This document shows positions 22,314-31,442 of a DNA stretch of 64,000 nucleotides, one piece after another. The DNA lies in assembly GCF_025457605.1 (NCBI RefSeq), contig NZ_JAMZFY010000002.1, positions 620,001 through 684,000 on the forward strand, given 5' to 3'. Positions within the stretch are counted from its first letter, which is position 1; every line of letters starts with the position of its first letter. The translations under genes and the position numbers were made by a program. Under the pieces are notes generated by a model, which did not search any database, was not told the DNA's origin, and worked only from the letters and a program-made list of their open reading frames with translations. This DNA comes from Haloarcula laminariae (GTDB taxonomy: Archaea; Halobacteriota; Halobacteria; Halobacteriales; Haloarculaceae).

Positions 22314-23609
22314 CTAGTCGATGCGGTAGCTGGGACGTTCGGCGACGGTCCTGGTCTCCTCGGTCTCCTCGCCCGACAGCAGGCCGCGCGCGGCGCGCTT
22401 GCCCCACTCGACGGCGGGCTGTGTGAACGTCTCGATGTCGGCCAGCTCGCCCACCAGCACCGTCGCAGCCTCCATCGCGTACAGCAGCTCGCCAAGCCCC
22501 TCGGCGTCGAGCCGGTCAAGTTCGAGCTCGACGGCGGGCCGGCCGGCCTCGGCCAGGCTGGCGACCGTGGCGTCGTACTCCGCGTCGAGCAGCTGGCCCA
22601 GGTCCGCGCCCGCGAAGTAGGACAGCGAGTCGTGGTCGGACTCGGGGATGGGCACGTCGGCCCGCTCGCTCGGCCGGACGACGGTGACCATCTTGTCCCG
22701 CGGGCCGGCCCGGTAGAGCTGGAGCTGGGAGTGCTGGTCGGTCGCGCCCAGGGCCCGCGCGGGCGTCTGGCCGCGCCCGTCCTTGCCGAGGCTCTCGGCC
22801 CACAGCTGGGCGAACCACTCGGCGAAGTACTCCAGGCGCTCGGCGTAGGGCATGACGGCGTTGACCGCGGCGCCCTCCTCTTCGAGCGCGTAACAGACGG
22901 CCCCGTAGGCGTAGCCCGGCGAGTCAAAGAGAGAGGGACCCAGCCCGTCGGCGGCCGCGCTCGCGCCGTCCAGCAGCCCCTCGATGTCGACGCCGAGGAC
23001 GGCGGCCGGGACCAGCCCGACCGACGACAGGGCGGCGAAGCGGCCGGGGACGCCGTCGGGGACCGGCAGCCGCGGCAGGCCGTGTTCCGCGACCAGTTCC
23101 GACAGCGGCCCGGACTCGCCGGTCGTGACGACCGTCAGCTCGGTCCAGTCGACGCCCCGGTCCTCGTAGGCCTCCCGGACGACGAGGAAGTTCGCCAGCG
23201 TCTCGGCCGTCGTGCCCGACTTCGAGACGACGTTGATGGCGGTGTCTTCCAGCGGGAGGCCGTCGAGCGTGCGTTCGACGTGCTCCGGGTCGACGTTGTC
23301 GAGGACGACGTGGCGGTCGGGCTCGTCGGCCAGCGCCGCCGTCACCGTCTTCGCGCCGAGCGCGGAGCCGCCGATACCCACCGTGATGACGTACTCGGCG
23401 TCTCCGACCGGCTCGACGGCCTCGCGGATAGCCGCCGGGTCCGTCTCGTCGGGCAGGTTGAGCGCGGCGTAGCCGAACTCGCCGTTCTCACGGCCCGCGG
23501 CGATGGTCTCGTGGGCCGTCGCCACCCGTTCGTCGAGCGCGTCCAGTTCGTCTTCGTCGACGCCGGGGTCCGCCACGTCCCCCAGCGCCGCGCCGATATC
23601 CAGTTGCAT
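22314..23609 (-). CDS. pgi: Glucose-6-phosphate isomerase
   Basis: A 431-residue SIS-fold enzyme that interconverts glucose 6-phosphate and fructose 6-phosphate. Sugar-phosphate binding motifs are VGIGGSALGAKTV (about residues 77-89) and VVSKSGTTAETLANF (about 125-139), and the C-terminal half carries LWAESLGKDGRGQTPARALG and GATDQHSQLQLY with the catalytic His, ending with the conserved-Lys region near YFAEWFAQ. In halophiles it works in gluconeogenesis and supplies fructose 6-phosphate to GlmS, encoded at 45 kb. ATG 23609 (MQLDIG) fits the family; an ATG nine codons upstream is less likely. Confidence 0.95.
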   Translation of the reverse strand: MQLDIGAALGDVADPGVDEDELDALDERVATAHETIAAGRENGEFGYAALNLPDETDPAAIREAVEPVGDAEYVITVGIGGSALGAKTVTAALADEPDRHVVLDNVDPEHVERTLDGLPLEDTAINVVSKSGTTAETLANFLVVREAYEDRGVDWTELTVVTTGESGPLSELVAEHGLPRLPVPDGVPGRFAALSSVGLVPAAVLGVDIEGLLDGASAAADGLGPSLFDSPGYAYGAVCYALEEEGAAVNAVMPYAERLEYFAEWFAQLWAESLGKDGRGQTPARALGATDQHSQLQLYRAGPRDKMVTVVRPSERADVPIPESDHDSLSYFAGADLGQLLDAEYDATVASLAEAGRPAVELELDRLDAEGLGELLYAMEAATVLVGELADIETFTQPAVEWGKRAARGLLSGEETEETRTVAERPSYRID

Positions 23610-23700
23610 GCGGGTACCGTCGCCCGCCTCGTACATATTTACGGGGGAGTCGCCGCTCGACAGCGTGGCGCTTAACCCCGTCCTGGCCTTACGCCGACCG

Positions 23701-24222
23701 ATGACAGACGCGCAGCCGGCCGAGAGCGAGCGGAGCTACGACGGCTTCCCCGGCGCCTTCCCCTACGCGCTCCGGACCAGCGAGTCGCTACTGTTCAAGG
23801 GGTACGTCGTGGTCGCCGTCCTGCTCTCGGTCGCCATCGGGCTCATCTTCACGTTCGGCCTCATCGGCGTTCTCGCGGCGAGCACTGGCGTCCGCGGCGG
23901 GACGTTCACGTTCTCGCGGACGTTCTTCTTCTTCGTCGGGCTGCTCGTCGTCGCGCCCCTGCTCGCGCCGGTGTTGCTCGTCGCGCGGCGCCACCGCCGC
24001 ACCGCCTCCTCGGTGGCCTACGACCGCGGGCTGGCCCTCGCGGCGCTGGGGTTCGTCGCCTCGCTGTACGTCGGGCTGATTATCTCGGTACCCCCGGCCC
24101 TGCAGGAGCCGACGAACAGCGGCGTCGTGCTGGCGCTGTACGGCTTGCCACAGATCGCCGGGTTCGTCCCCCCCTTACTCGCCGTCGGGCTGATGTACGT
24201 CGTCCACCGCGTTCTGAAGTGA
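23701..24222 (+). CDS. Four-helix membrane protein, unrecognised
   Basis: A 173-residue protein with an acidic soluble leader (DAQPAESERSYDGFPGAFPY) and four clear membrane helices: about residues 38-61, 77-98, 112-132 and 144-166. A short basic loop ARRHRRTASS follows helix 2 on the presumed cytoplasmic side. I know similar haloarchaeal proteins only as uncharacterised. It is divergent from pgi across a 91-base gap and is followed by a DUF5812-like gene in the same direction after 100 bases, probably with its own promoter. Confidence 0.75.
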   Translation: MTDAQPAESERSYDGFPGAFPYALRTSESLLFKGYVVVAVLLSVAIGLIFTFGLIGVLAASTGVRGGTFTFSRTFFFFVGLLVVAPLLAPVLLVARRHRRTASSVAYDRGLALAALGFVASLYVGLIISVPPALQEPTNSGVVLALYGLPQIAGFVPPLLAVGLMYVVHRVLK

Positions 24223-24322
24223 CGGCGCTCTTTGGCCCTTACACCGTCGCGATATCGCTGACTGCCCAAAGCCGCTGTAGCCAGTCGAAACCCCGAAAAA
24301 CGCGCCTGACCTACCCGACTCC

Positions 24323-24790
24323 ATGACCCGAAAAGAGGGGACGTTCCTCGTCACCCACGCCGACTCGGACTCGGCGACACTGCGCGACGTGGTCGACTCA
24401 CAGGTACTGACGCTGTCGGAGAACCCCGGCCTCGAAGCCGGGGCCGTCGTCGAGGCCACGCTCGAAGCGGAGCCGCCGATGGAGGTTACCTACGCGGTGG
24501 CCGACCTCGCGGCCGAACACGAGATACCCGTCGAGGTTGTGGACCTGGAGCCGACGGCACAGGCGAAAGACGTCGCCGCCGACCAGCCGGTCGGCGAGGT
24601 CACCACGCGAGAGCGGGCGGGGACCGGCGAGGTCCACGTCCTGACCGTGCCCGACGGCGAGGCCGCGGCGACGGCCGAGGAGGTCGCCGCCGACGAGGAG
24701 ACGGTCGCACGGGCGGGTCGGCTGGGCGTCGACCGCGTCGAGATTCGGACGGCGGACGGCGTCGTCAGCGTCCGGTATCTGCCGGACTGA
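24323..24790 (+). CDS. DUF5812-like haloarchaeal protein of unknown function
   Basis: A 155-residue strongly acidic soluble protein beginning MTRKEGTFLVTHADSDSATL, a beta-strand start seen in a haloarchaea-restricted family annotated DUF5812. Central strands (MEVTYAVADLA, IPVEVVDLEPTAQA) and an acidic helical C-terminal half (EAAATAEEVAADEETVARA) follow, then VDRVEIRTADGVVSVRYLPD. No enzymatic motif or membrane segment. The family name is given from memory of the sequence style. It precedes the secF promoter by 150 bases. Confidence 0.65.
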   Translation: MTRKEGTFLVTHADSDSATLRDVVDSQVLTLSENPGLEAGAVVEATLEAEPPMEVTYAVADLAAEHEIPVEVVDLEPTAQAKDVAADQPVGEVTTRERAGTGEVHVLTVPDGEAAATAEEVAADEETVARAGRLGVDRVEIRTADGVVSVRYLPD

Positions 24791-24910
24791 ACGGGCGGAG
24801 TTCCCCCGCCGGTCCGCGCTGCGACACTGTCGGGAGTCACGAACTCGAATGGTTCGCCGGGCCGGGGTGGCGAATATATCCGCGACTGCACGGCCGGCAG
24901 TATAAGAAGG

Positions 24911-24918
24911 CTTATTCG
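24911..24918 (+). promoter_or_regulatory. TATA-like box of secFD
   Basis: CTTATTCG is centred about 27 bases before the secF ATG at 24941; a second AT-rich element, TATAAGAA, lies at 24901-24908. Either could direct a leaderless or short-leader transcript of the two-gene operon. Confidence 0.5.
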
Positions 24919-24940
24919 GTGGCGTGCCACACCCACGGCC

Positions 24941-25810
24941 ATGGTCGCGTTCGAGGTCCCGGAAGTCGACTACACGCAGTACTCCAACCGGCAGCTCATC
25001 GCGGTCCCGCTCGCGGTGCTGGCGGTCGCCCTGGGGGTACTCGCGGTCACCTTCGCGATGACCGGGTCGCCGGTCGCGCTGGGGAACGACTTCACAGGGG
25101 GATCAGAGCTCACGGTGCAGTCGTCCGACTCGATTTCTCAACAACAGGCTACCGACATCTTCGGTGACTCCGTGGTCTCGGTCCAGCAGGTCTCCGGACA
25201 GGACCAGTACATCATCACGTTCGACGATAGCGCGGAGATATCGACGCTCACGTCCCAGGCCGAGCAGGCCGAGGGCATCACCGTCCTCCAGAGCGGCACC
25301 ACGTCGCCGGTCTTCGGGGCGGACAACCAGCGTCTCGCAGTCATGGGCGTCGGCGTCGCCTTCCTCGGAATGAGCCTGCTCGCGTTCGCGCTGTTTCGGT
25401 CCTTCGTGCCGAGTATCGCCATCGTCATCTCGGCCTTCTCGGATATCGTCATCCCGGTCGCCATCATGAACCTCGTGGGCATCAAGCTCTCGCTGGGGAC
25501 CGTCGCGGCGCTGCTGATGCTCATCGGGTATTCCGTGGACTCCGATATCCTGTTGAACAACCACGTCCTCCGTCGGTCGGGCGGGTTCTACGAGTCCACC
25601 TACCGGGCGATGCGGACCGGTGTGACGATGACGATCACCTCTATCGCGGCGATGACGGTGATGGCCATCGCGGCGACGCTGTTCGGCATCGAGCTGATGG
25701 CCTCCATCGGCCTCGTGCTGGTGCTTGGACTGACGGCTGACCTGATGAACACCTACATGCTCAACGTCACGCTGCTTCGCTGGTACAAGTACGAGGGGGT
25801 CAACCGATGA
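24941..25810 (+). CDS. secF: Protein translocase subunit SecF
   Basis: A 289-residue membrane protein of the RND-like SecD/F type that assists late steps of Sec protein export using the ion gradient. The order is one N-terminal helix (about residues 19-40), an external domain starting with NDFTGGSELTVQSSD (the D1-type TGG motif), and five helices in the C-terminal half, with the family motif ALLMLIGYSVDSDILLNNHVLR (in two parts, SVDSDILLNNHVLR about 189-202). It overlaps secD by four bases (ATGA), so the pair is coupled. The F-then-D order is usual in haloarchaea. Confidence 0.95.
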   Translation: MVAFEVPEVDYTQYSNRQLIAVPLAVLAVALGVLAVTFAMTGSPVALGNDFTGGSELTVQSSDSISQQQATDIFGDSVVSVQQVSGQDQYIITFDDSAEISTLTSQAEQAEGITVLQSGTTSPVFGADNQRLAVMGVGVAFLGMSLLAFALFRSFVPSIAIVISAFSDIVIPVAIMNLVGIKLSLGTVAALLMLIGYSVDSDILLNNHVLRRSGGFYESTYRAMRTGVTMTITSIAAMTVMAIAATLFGIELMASIGLVLVLGLTADLMNTYMLNVTLLRWYKYEGVNR

Positions 25811-27372
25811 GCGTCCTCCGCGAGAACTGGCGGGTCGTCGTCCTCGTCGTCCTCCTGCTGGGCAGCACGGTCGCGCTGTTCGTGCCCGGGGCGCCGCCCG
25901 GCACGACGGCCAACGAGACCGCCGGCGGCGACCAGCTCACGAACCTCCAGTACGGTATCGACCTCTCGGGCGGCGCCCGTATCCAGGCGCCCGTCGTGGG
26001 GATGACCGCCGAGGGCGTCGCCGTCGGACCGAACGAGGAGGCGGCAACCCAGCAGGCCATCGCGGACCGCCTCGGCGTCGACCCCATCGACGTCGAGGTC
26101 CGCGCGGCCCAGCAGGAAAACCAGAACGGCACCGTCGAGGTGTTGAACGGGACCGTCACGAACGAGGAGTTCCGGACCGCGCTCCAGGCCGAGGGGTACC
26201 AGCCCTCGACGATTCGTGACGGCGTCACGCAGGCCACCCGCGACCGGATGGTGACGAGTATCCGGGACAAGATCACCACCTCGGCGCTCAGCGGCGGCCG
26301 GGTCCAGGAAGTCAACTCCCCCGGCGGCCAGAGCTTCATCAGCATCACCGCGCCCGGACGTGACGCCCAGGAACTCATCGACATCCTGGAAGAACGGGGC
26401 GTGGTCCGCGTCTACGCCGTCTACCGGAACGACACGACCGGCAACTGGACCCACCAGCAGGTCCTCAGCCAGGACGAGTTCGCCTCCATCAGCAACGCAC
26501 AGAACCCGAACAACGGCGGCCCACAGGTGCCCGTGACCATCGAACAGAGCGCCGCCGAGCGGTTCCAGTCGGACATGGCCGCGGCCGGCTTCGGCAACGG
26601 GGCGTCCTGTAACGTCGAGGCCAGCGACCACGACTCCGTCGAGAGTATCAACGGGACGTGTCTGGTGACGACGCTCAACGGCGAACCCGTATTCATCGGC
26701 GGCGTCCGTCCGTCGCTCGGGCAGTCCTTCGCGGACGGCTCGTTCGCCAACGACCCGCAGTTCGTCATGACCACCACCTCGATGGACGAGGCCCGCGAAC
26801 TCCAGCTCTCCCTGCAGGCCGGCCGGCTGCCGGCGGACCTGGACTTCGAGAACGGTAACCAGAACACCCTGTCGCCGGCGCTGGCCGACCAGTTCCGGAC
26901 GAACTCGCTCATCACCGGACTACTCGCCGTGCTCGCGGTCAGCCTCGTGGTCTATGGCCGCTACCGCCGCCGCGAGGTCGCCCTGCCGATGATCGTCACC
27001 GCGCTCTCGGAGGTGTACATCCTGCTGGGCTTCGTCGCGCTGGCCCAGTACCCGCTGAACCTCTCACATCTGGCCGGCTTCATCGCCGTCATCGGGACGG
27101 GGGTGGACGACCTCGTCATCATCGGTGACGAGATTCTCCAGCAGGGGGAGGTCGGGACGGCCCGCGTGTTCCAGAGCCGCTTCCGCAAGGCGTTCTGGGT
27201 CATCGGCGCCGCCGCGGCGACGACCATCGTCGCGATGGCACCCATGGTCGCGTTCCCGCTGGGTGACCTGTCGGGCTTTGCCATCATCACCATCGTCGGC
27301 GTCCTCATCGGCGTCCTGATAACCCGACCGGCCTACGGTGACATCCTCCGGAGCCTCGTCTTAGACGAGTAA
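25807..27372 (+). CDS. secD: Protein translocase subunit SecD
   Basis: A 521-residue partner of SecF. It has an N-terminal helix (RENWRVVVLVVLLLGSTVAL), the conserved GIDLSGGARIQAPVVG (about residues 48-63), a long extracellular domain of about 300 residues, and five C-terminal helices including the GFIAVIGTGVDDLVIIGDEIL motif (about 423-443; the Asp pair is the proton-relay region in the family). The C-terminal half also ends LITRPAYGDILRSLVLDE. A short T run (GTTTTC) follows the stop at about 27377. Export by Sec matters here because the glycan cluster and S-layer depend on membrane and extracellular steps; that link is only general. Confidence 0.95.
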   Translation: MSVLRENWRVVVLVVLLLGSTVALFVPGAPPGTTANETAGGDQLTNLQYGIDLSGGARIQAPVVGMTAEGVAVGPNEEAATQQAIADRLGVDPIDVEVRAAQQENQNGTVEVLNGTVTNEEFRTALQAEGYQPSTIRDGVTQATRDRMVTSIRDKITTSALSGGRVQEVNSPGGQSFISITAPGRDAQELIDILEERGVVRVYAVYRNDTTGNWTHQQVLSQDEFASISNAQNPNNGGPQVPVTIEQSAAERFQSDMAAAGFGNGASCNVEASDHDSVESINGTCLVTTLNGEPVFIGGVRPSLGQSFADGSFANDPQFVMTTTSMDEARELQLSLQAGRLPADLDFENGNQNTLSPALADQFRTNSLITGLLAVLAVSLVVYGRYRRREVALPMIVTALSEVYILLGFVALAQYPLNLSHLAGFIAVIGTGVDDLVIIGDEILQQGEVGTARVFQSRFRKAFWVIGAAAATTIVAMAPMVAFPLGDLSGFAIITIVGVLIGVLITRPAYGDILRSLVLDE

Positions 27373-27492
27373 GACCGTTTTCATACGGCCGACTCCACAC
27401 CACTGTCTCTGTCAACAGCCAGAAAGTCCACCCTAGCGGCTGAACGGTCGGTTACAAACGCGGGTTTGGTCCCGTCTCCCGAAACTCCGTTT

Positions 27493-28128
27493 TCAGAACT
27501 CCCCGAGCGTCGACTGCCGGGCGGCGGCGAGGACGTCGTCGCAGGTCGACCACGAGGCGCGGGCGCAGTCGGGCAGGCCGCCGTGTTCGGCCACGTAGTC
27601 AGCCAGAAACCCCCTGGTCGTCGGGTCGCTCGGGTAGCCCGACCCCACGTCGCCGTGGGTCGCCGCGAGCGCTTCGACGTGGCCGTCGCGGGCCACCTTC
27701 GCCACGATGGAGGCCGCGCCCACCAGCGGGTCCGTCTCGTCGGCGCCGTGTTCGGCCGTGAGGTCGACGGCGGCGTCGACGCGGTCGGCGACCCGGCGGC
27801 CGAACCGCTCGGCGTCGGTGTCGCCCGCGTCGACGGTGCCCGCGAGCCCGTCGCGGGCCACCCCCGACAGCGCCTCGGCGTGGGCCGCGACGGTCAGCGT
27901 GTTCATGTCGGTCTCGGGGTCGTCGATTCGGGAGACGGATATCTCCGCGACGGCGACGGCGTCCGCGGCGGCCCGGATTTCCTCGTCCAGTCGCTCCCGT
28001 TTCGCCGGCGCGATGCCCTTCGAGTCGCCCACGCCGTCGGGGAGGGCGTCGGGGGCGGCGCACACTGCGGCGGCGAACATCGACCCCAGCACCGGCCCCT
28101 TGCCGGCCTCGTCGGCGCCCATTCGCAT
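27493..28128 (-). CDS. rnhB: Ribonuclease HII
   Basis: A 211-residue enzyme that removes RNA from RNA-DNA hybrids. The start MRMGADEAGKGPVLGSMFAA carries the first active-site pair Asp-Glu (residues 6-7) in the archaeal DEAGKGPVLG form, VGDSKGIAPAKRERL (about residues 32-46) follows, and the later catalytic acids sit in SRIDDPETDMNTL (about 67) and VGAASIVAKVARDGHVEAL (about 131-149). All expected segments are intact. It is convergent with secD and is a single gene, with 132 bases before the next minus-strand gene. Confidence 0.94.
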   Translation of the reverse strand: MRMGADEAGKGPVLGSMFAAAVCAAPDALPDGVGDSKGIAPAKRERLDEEIRAAADAVAVAEISVSRIDDPETDMNTLTVAAHAEALSGVARDGLAGTVDAGDTDAERFGRRVADRVDAAVDLTAEHGADETDPLVGAASIVAKVARDGHVEALAATHGDVGSGYPSDPTTRGFLADYVAEHGGLPDCARASWSTCDDVLAAARQSTLGEF

Positions 28129-28260
28129 GGCTGGTGGGTTCGCGCCGTCGAGTAAAGCGGTTGTGGTCGGTGTCGACTGTACGGCCGCGAAACGGTTCGA
28201 CAGCCGAGCTTCGTGTCCGGTAGTTCGTTACGGCCGGCACAAAGCACGTGGCCGACCGAG

Positions 28261-28653
28261 CTACTCCCGGCTGGCCCGTCTGAAGAACGCTATCGCCGCG
28301 CCCAGCAGCGTGAGGTTCTGGACGAACGAGGTCAGCTCCTCGCCGCGGGACTCCGCGTCGACGTTCCAGAAGTCGTGCATTATCGGCGTGACGCCGAGCA
28401 GAAACGCGGCGACGCCGGCCGCGGCGACCTTCGGTAGCTTCCAGAGCGCGATACCGATACCGCCACCCAGCAGGAGCCCGCTCGACGCGGGCACGAGCTG
28501 CTTCGCGAACGGGACCCCTTTGGCCTCCGCGTAGCCGATACGACCGTCAAGATTCGTGAGATTTCGAACGGCGAGCACCGCCAGACCGCTCCCGAAGAGG
28601 AGCCGCCCGAGCAGCGACGGCGGGCTGTCGCCGTCCGTATCTATATCAGACAT
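28261..28653 (-). CDS. DoxX family membrane protein
   Basis: A 130-residue protein with four hydrophobic helices and the DoxX pattern: a first helix with GRLLFGSGLAVLAVRNL (about residues 16-32), then PFAKQLVPASSGLLLGGGIGI (about 49-69), a third helix AAAGVAAFLLGVTPIMHDFW (about 79-98) and a closing helix NLTLLGAAIAFFRRA. The FFNVDAE-like stretch appears as HDFWNVDAESRGEELTSFVQN, matching DoxX proteins that sense or carry quinol-linked electrons, though function in archaea is undefined. ATG 28653 is chosen over an upstream ATG four codons earlier. Confidence 0.85.
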   Translation of the reverse strand: MSDIDTDGDSPPSLLGRLLFGSGLAVLAVRNLTNLDGRIGYAEAKGVPFAKQLVPASSGLLLGGGIGIALWKLPKVAAAGVAAFLLGVTPIMHDFWNVDAESRGEELTSFVQNLTLLGAAIAFFRRASRE

Positions 28654-28777
28654 GCATACAGTCAAGTCGGTGCACCCGGATAACCACCCGCTTTACCGAC
28701 GCCGCTACCGGTATCTCGGACGCGCTCTCGACCAACTGGCCTGTTCTGCTACGGCCGAGAGTTACACCGCCGCGTAG

Positions 28778-30055
28778 CTACTGCCGGAAGAATTCCTCGT
28801 CGGCGAACGGTTCGTCCTCGCCTTGCACGTCCACCACGTCGAGCGCAGTGACCACGGCGTCGACGCCCAGCAGGCCCGTCAGACTCGGCTCGGTGCGGCC
28901 CTCGTCGCTCGAAATCAGCTCTTTCACGTAGAGCCCGCCGGCGCCGTGGATACGGACATCGGCGTGGGTCGAATCGACCAGGTCGCCGCTGGCGTCGTAC
29001 ACGTCACGCGTCCGCGTGAGGTCCGCCCTGCGGTGGGCGACGCGCTGTGGCGTCTCCTGGTGGACGGTCGCCCCTTCGAGCTCGTCGAGCGCGGCCTGCA
29101 GGTCGTCGTCGCTGACCGGCTCGGCGAACTCCACGTCCATCCGGTAGGTCTTCGAGGCGTCGAGTTCCTTGACGCGTTCGACCATCTCGTGGGTGGCCAG
29201 CCGGAGCCCCTCGACCTCGACTTTCCCGTCGGCGAACTCGTTGATGTCCGCTTCCAGCGCCTCGACGTCGACATTCCGCGTCCGGGGCTCGTCCACTTCG
29301 ATGACGAACGGCCGACCGGACTCCAGCATCAGCGCGTCGACGTCCTCGCGGCCGGCGCCGTGGAAGGTGCCGGCCTCGCCGTCCATCGCGTCGACCACGA
29401 CGGGCGCCGAGAGCTGCTCGACGCTCTCGTCGTACCGGTAGCCCGTGCCGTCACAGCCGTCACAGGGCTCGCCCTGCCAGCGGCCGGTGCCGTTGCAGTC
29501 GTTACAGGGCCACTTCGTCTGGGGGATGTCCCGCTGTAGTTTGCGGTAGCGGCCGTAGACGAACGCGGAGTTGACCTTGGCGTCGACCTCGTCTGTCGCC
29601 AGGTCCAGCGTGAACTGCACGTCGGGCCGCCCGAACTCCACCTCGGCGCCGGTGATGTCGCCGATTTGCTTCCCGACCTCCCGATTGAGCTCGGTCTTCA
29701 GCGCCTCGCCCGCGTCCGCCTCGAAGCCGATGTCCTCCCGGAGCAGCGTGTCGTTCTCTTCGAGCAGGGGCGGCACCTTCGTCCCGACCTGGTACGTCTC
29801 GAAGTCGTAACCCCGAACCGCGGTCGCGGCCTGCTCGGCCCACCACTCGACCCGCTCGCTCTCCAGTTCGCAGACCCAGCAGTCGTCGTCCGGTTCGTAC
29901 GGCTCGTCGTCCTCCAGGGCCACCGACACCCGTAGTGCCTCCCCTCGCTCGGCGTTGGCCAGTCCGAAGCTCCGCTCGGCGAACAGCCGGCCGAGACAGG
30001 AATCACAGAGCGGCCCCGTGGCCAGCGCGGCCCGCGCGTCGTCTAGAACGGTCAT
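28778..30055 (-). CDS. pus10: tRNA pseudouridine synthase Pus10
   Basis: A 425-residue archaeal/eukaryal enzyme that makes pseudouridine 54 and/or 55 in tRNA. The N-terminal domain has zinc-binding Cys pairs (LCDSCLGRLFAER, about residues 17-29; CWVCELE near 59; and a second pair set CNDCNGTG / CDGCDGTG at about 184-202) with a THUMP-like region between. The catalytic Asp is in FHGAGREDVDALMLESGRPF (about 233-252), and the C-terminal domain ends GLYVKELISSDEGRTEPSLTGLLG. Length is normal for archaeal Pus10. Its transcript would begin in the 138-base gap before the MscS gene. Confidence 0.95.
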   Translation of the reverse strand: MTVLDDARAALATGPLCDSCLGRLFAERSFGLANAERGEALRVSVALEDDEPYEPDDDCWVCELESERVEWWAEQAATAVRGYDFETYQVGTKVPPLLEENDTLLREDIGFEADAGEALKTELNREVGKQIGDITGAEVEFGRPDVQFTLDLATDEVDAKVNSAFVYGRYRKLQRDIPQTKWPCNDCNGTGRWQGEPCDGCDGTGYRYDESVEQLSAPVVVDAMDGEAGTFHGAGREDVDALMLESGRPFVIEVDEPRTRNVDVEALEADINEFADGKVEVEGLRLATHEMVERVKELDASKTYRMDVEFAEPVSDDDLQAALDELEGATVHQETPQRVAHRRADLTRTRDVYDASGDLVDSTHADVRIHGAGGLYVKELISSDEGRTEPSLTGLLGVDAVVTALDVVDVQGEDEPFADEEFFRQ

Positions 30056-30193
30056 TGTCGATGTGAGGAGGGGGGCCGGTAACTGCGTTTCGACCTAGGT
30101 GTAGTAGGAACGGCGGTGACTGATTGGTATCTCCACCGCCAGAGAGTCCCGCCCGCGTGGTTTGTCCCGCTGGCTACCTGAACGTGGATTGCC

Positions 30194-31348
30194 TCACCGC
30201 TCGTCTCGCCCGCCGTCGGAGCGGCGCTCAGATGCCGGTGACGCCCCGCCGTCCGCCGGGAACGGGTCGCCGGGTGACTCGTCGGGCTGGCCGAACAGCT
30301 CCCCGGGCACGTCGGTGACGGACACCGTCACGTCCCGCTGTGGGAACGGGATTTCGATGCCCTCGGTCCGGAATCGCTTGTAGATGGCGCTGTTGAGTTC
30401 GTGGGTCACACGAGCTCGCTGGGACGGGTTGTTGACCCAGCACAGCAGTTCGAAGTCGAGGGCGGAGCCGCCGAACTCCCGGAAGCGGACGCGGGGCTTG
30501 GGCCGGTCAAGCACCAGCCCCTCGGCCCCGGCGATTTCCAGCAGGACATCTTCCAGCCGGTCGATGTCGGTGCCGTAGGCGACGCCGATGGACACCCGGA
30601 TGCGGCGTTTCGTCTTCGGGGTGGACTCGTTGACGATAGCGGCGTTGGACAGTTTGGCGTTGGGAACGGTGACGAGGATGTCGTCGCGGGTCCTGATGAC
30701 CGTCGACCGGACCGAGATGTCCTCGACGCGGCCGCGCTCACCGGTTTCGAGGACGACGTAGTCGCCGACCTTGTAGGTCCCGTCGAGATACAGCGACAGC
30801 GAGCCGAAGAAGTTCGCCAGGGTGTCGCGGGCCGCCAGCCCGACGATGATGCCGGCCACCCCCGCGGAGGCCAACAGCGGCGTCACGTCGACGTCCCACA
30901 GCACCAGCAGGAGGAAGACGCCGACGGCGGCGACGACGGCGCTCCAGACGTTCTGGAGGATGGGCACTATCTGTCGGTCGATGTAGCGGCTGTCGGTCAC
31001 CACCGCCGAGGCCTTCCGGCCCACCCGGAGCAGCGTCACCATCCAGATGACGATGACGAGCGACAGCGTCCCCGACTCCAGCGGGACGGCGATATCCGGC
31101 GAGACGTTGTACACCTGTGTTCCCACGTACGCCCCGGCGAGACCGACGGTGAGATACACCGCGGTGTGGATGCCGCCGAAGACGATTTCGTCGACGTTCC
31201 CGTCGATTCGGTCCGTCAGCCGTCTGAGATACCGGTCCCCTACCTCCCGGACGGCGATGGCCGCCACGAGTCCGGCCGCGATGAGCAGCGCGAACCCCTG
31301 CCAGGCGGGGAGCCCGCCCAGCCAGTCGACGATTCCACCCAGTTGCAT
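30194..31348 (-). CDS. MscS family mechanosensitive ion channel
   Basis: A 384-residue membrane protein with an N-terminal cluster of four to five helices (about residues 15-175) and the MscS core: AGVAGIIVGLAARDTLANFFGSLSLYLDG in pieces (pore-lining helix, GIIVGLAARDTLANFFGS about 166-183), then a beta domain YKVGDYVVLETGERGRVEDI (about 192-211) and the alpha/beta cage domain. Such channels release solutes on osmotic down-shock, important for a halophile. An acidic/Ser-rich C-terminal tail (PADGGASPASERRSDGG) is an extension beyond the core. Between its end and pus10 lies a 138-base gap with a GGCGGTG/CACCGCC stem near 30111-30140. Confidence 0.92.
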   Translation of the reverse strand: MQLGGIVDWLGGLPAWQGFALLIAAGLVAAIAVREVGDRYLRRLTDRIDGNVDEIVFGGIHTAVYLTVGLAGAYVGTQVYNVSPDIAVPLESGTLSLVIVIWMVTLLRVGRKASAVVTDSRYIDRQIVPILQNVWSAVVAAVGVFLLLVLWDVDVTPLLASAGVAGIIVGLAARDTLANFFGSLSLYLDGTYKVGDYVVLETGERGRVEDISVRSTVIRTRDDILVTVPNAKLSNAAIVNESTPKTKRRIRVSIGVAYGTDIDRLEDVLLEIAGAEGLVLDRPKPRVRFREFGGSALDFELLCWVNNPSQRARVTHELNSAIYKRFRTEGIEIPFPQRDVTVSVTDVPGELFGQPDESPGDPFPADGGASPASERRSDGGRDER

Positions 31349-31442
31349 GCCAGCCGTTAGACAGGGAGTATATAAATACTGATAGCTCCTGTCCCATCCC
31401 CGGACCGATTCGATTTTACCCCTGGCTGTCGGCCGGGCGAGT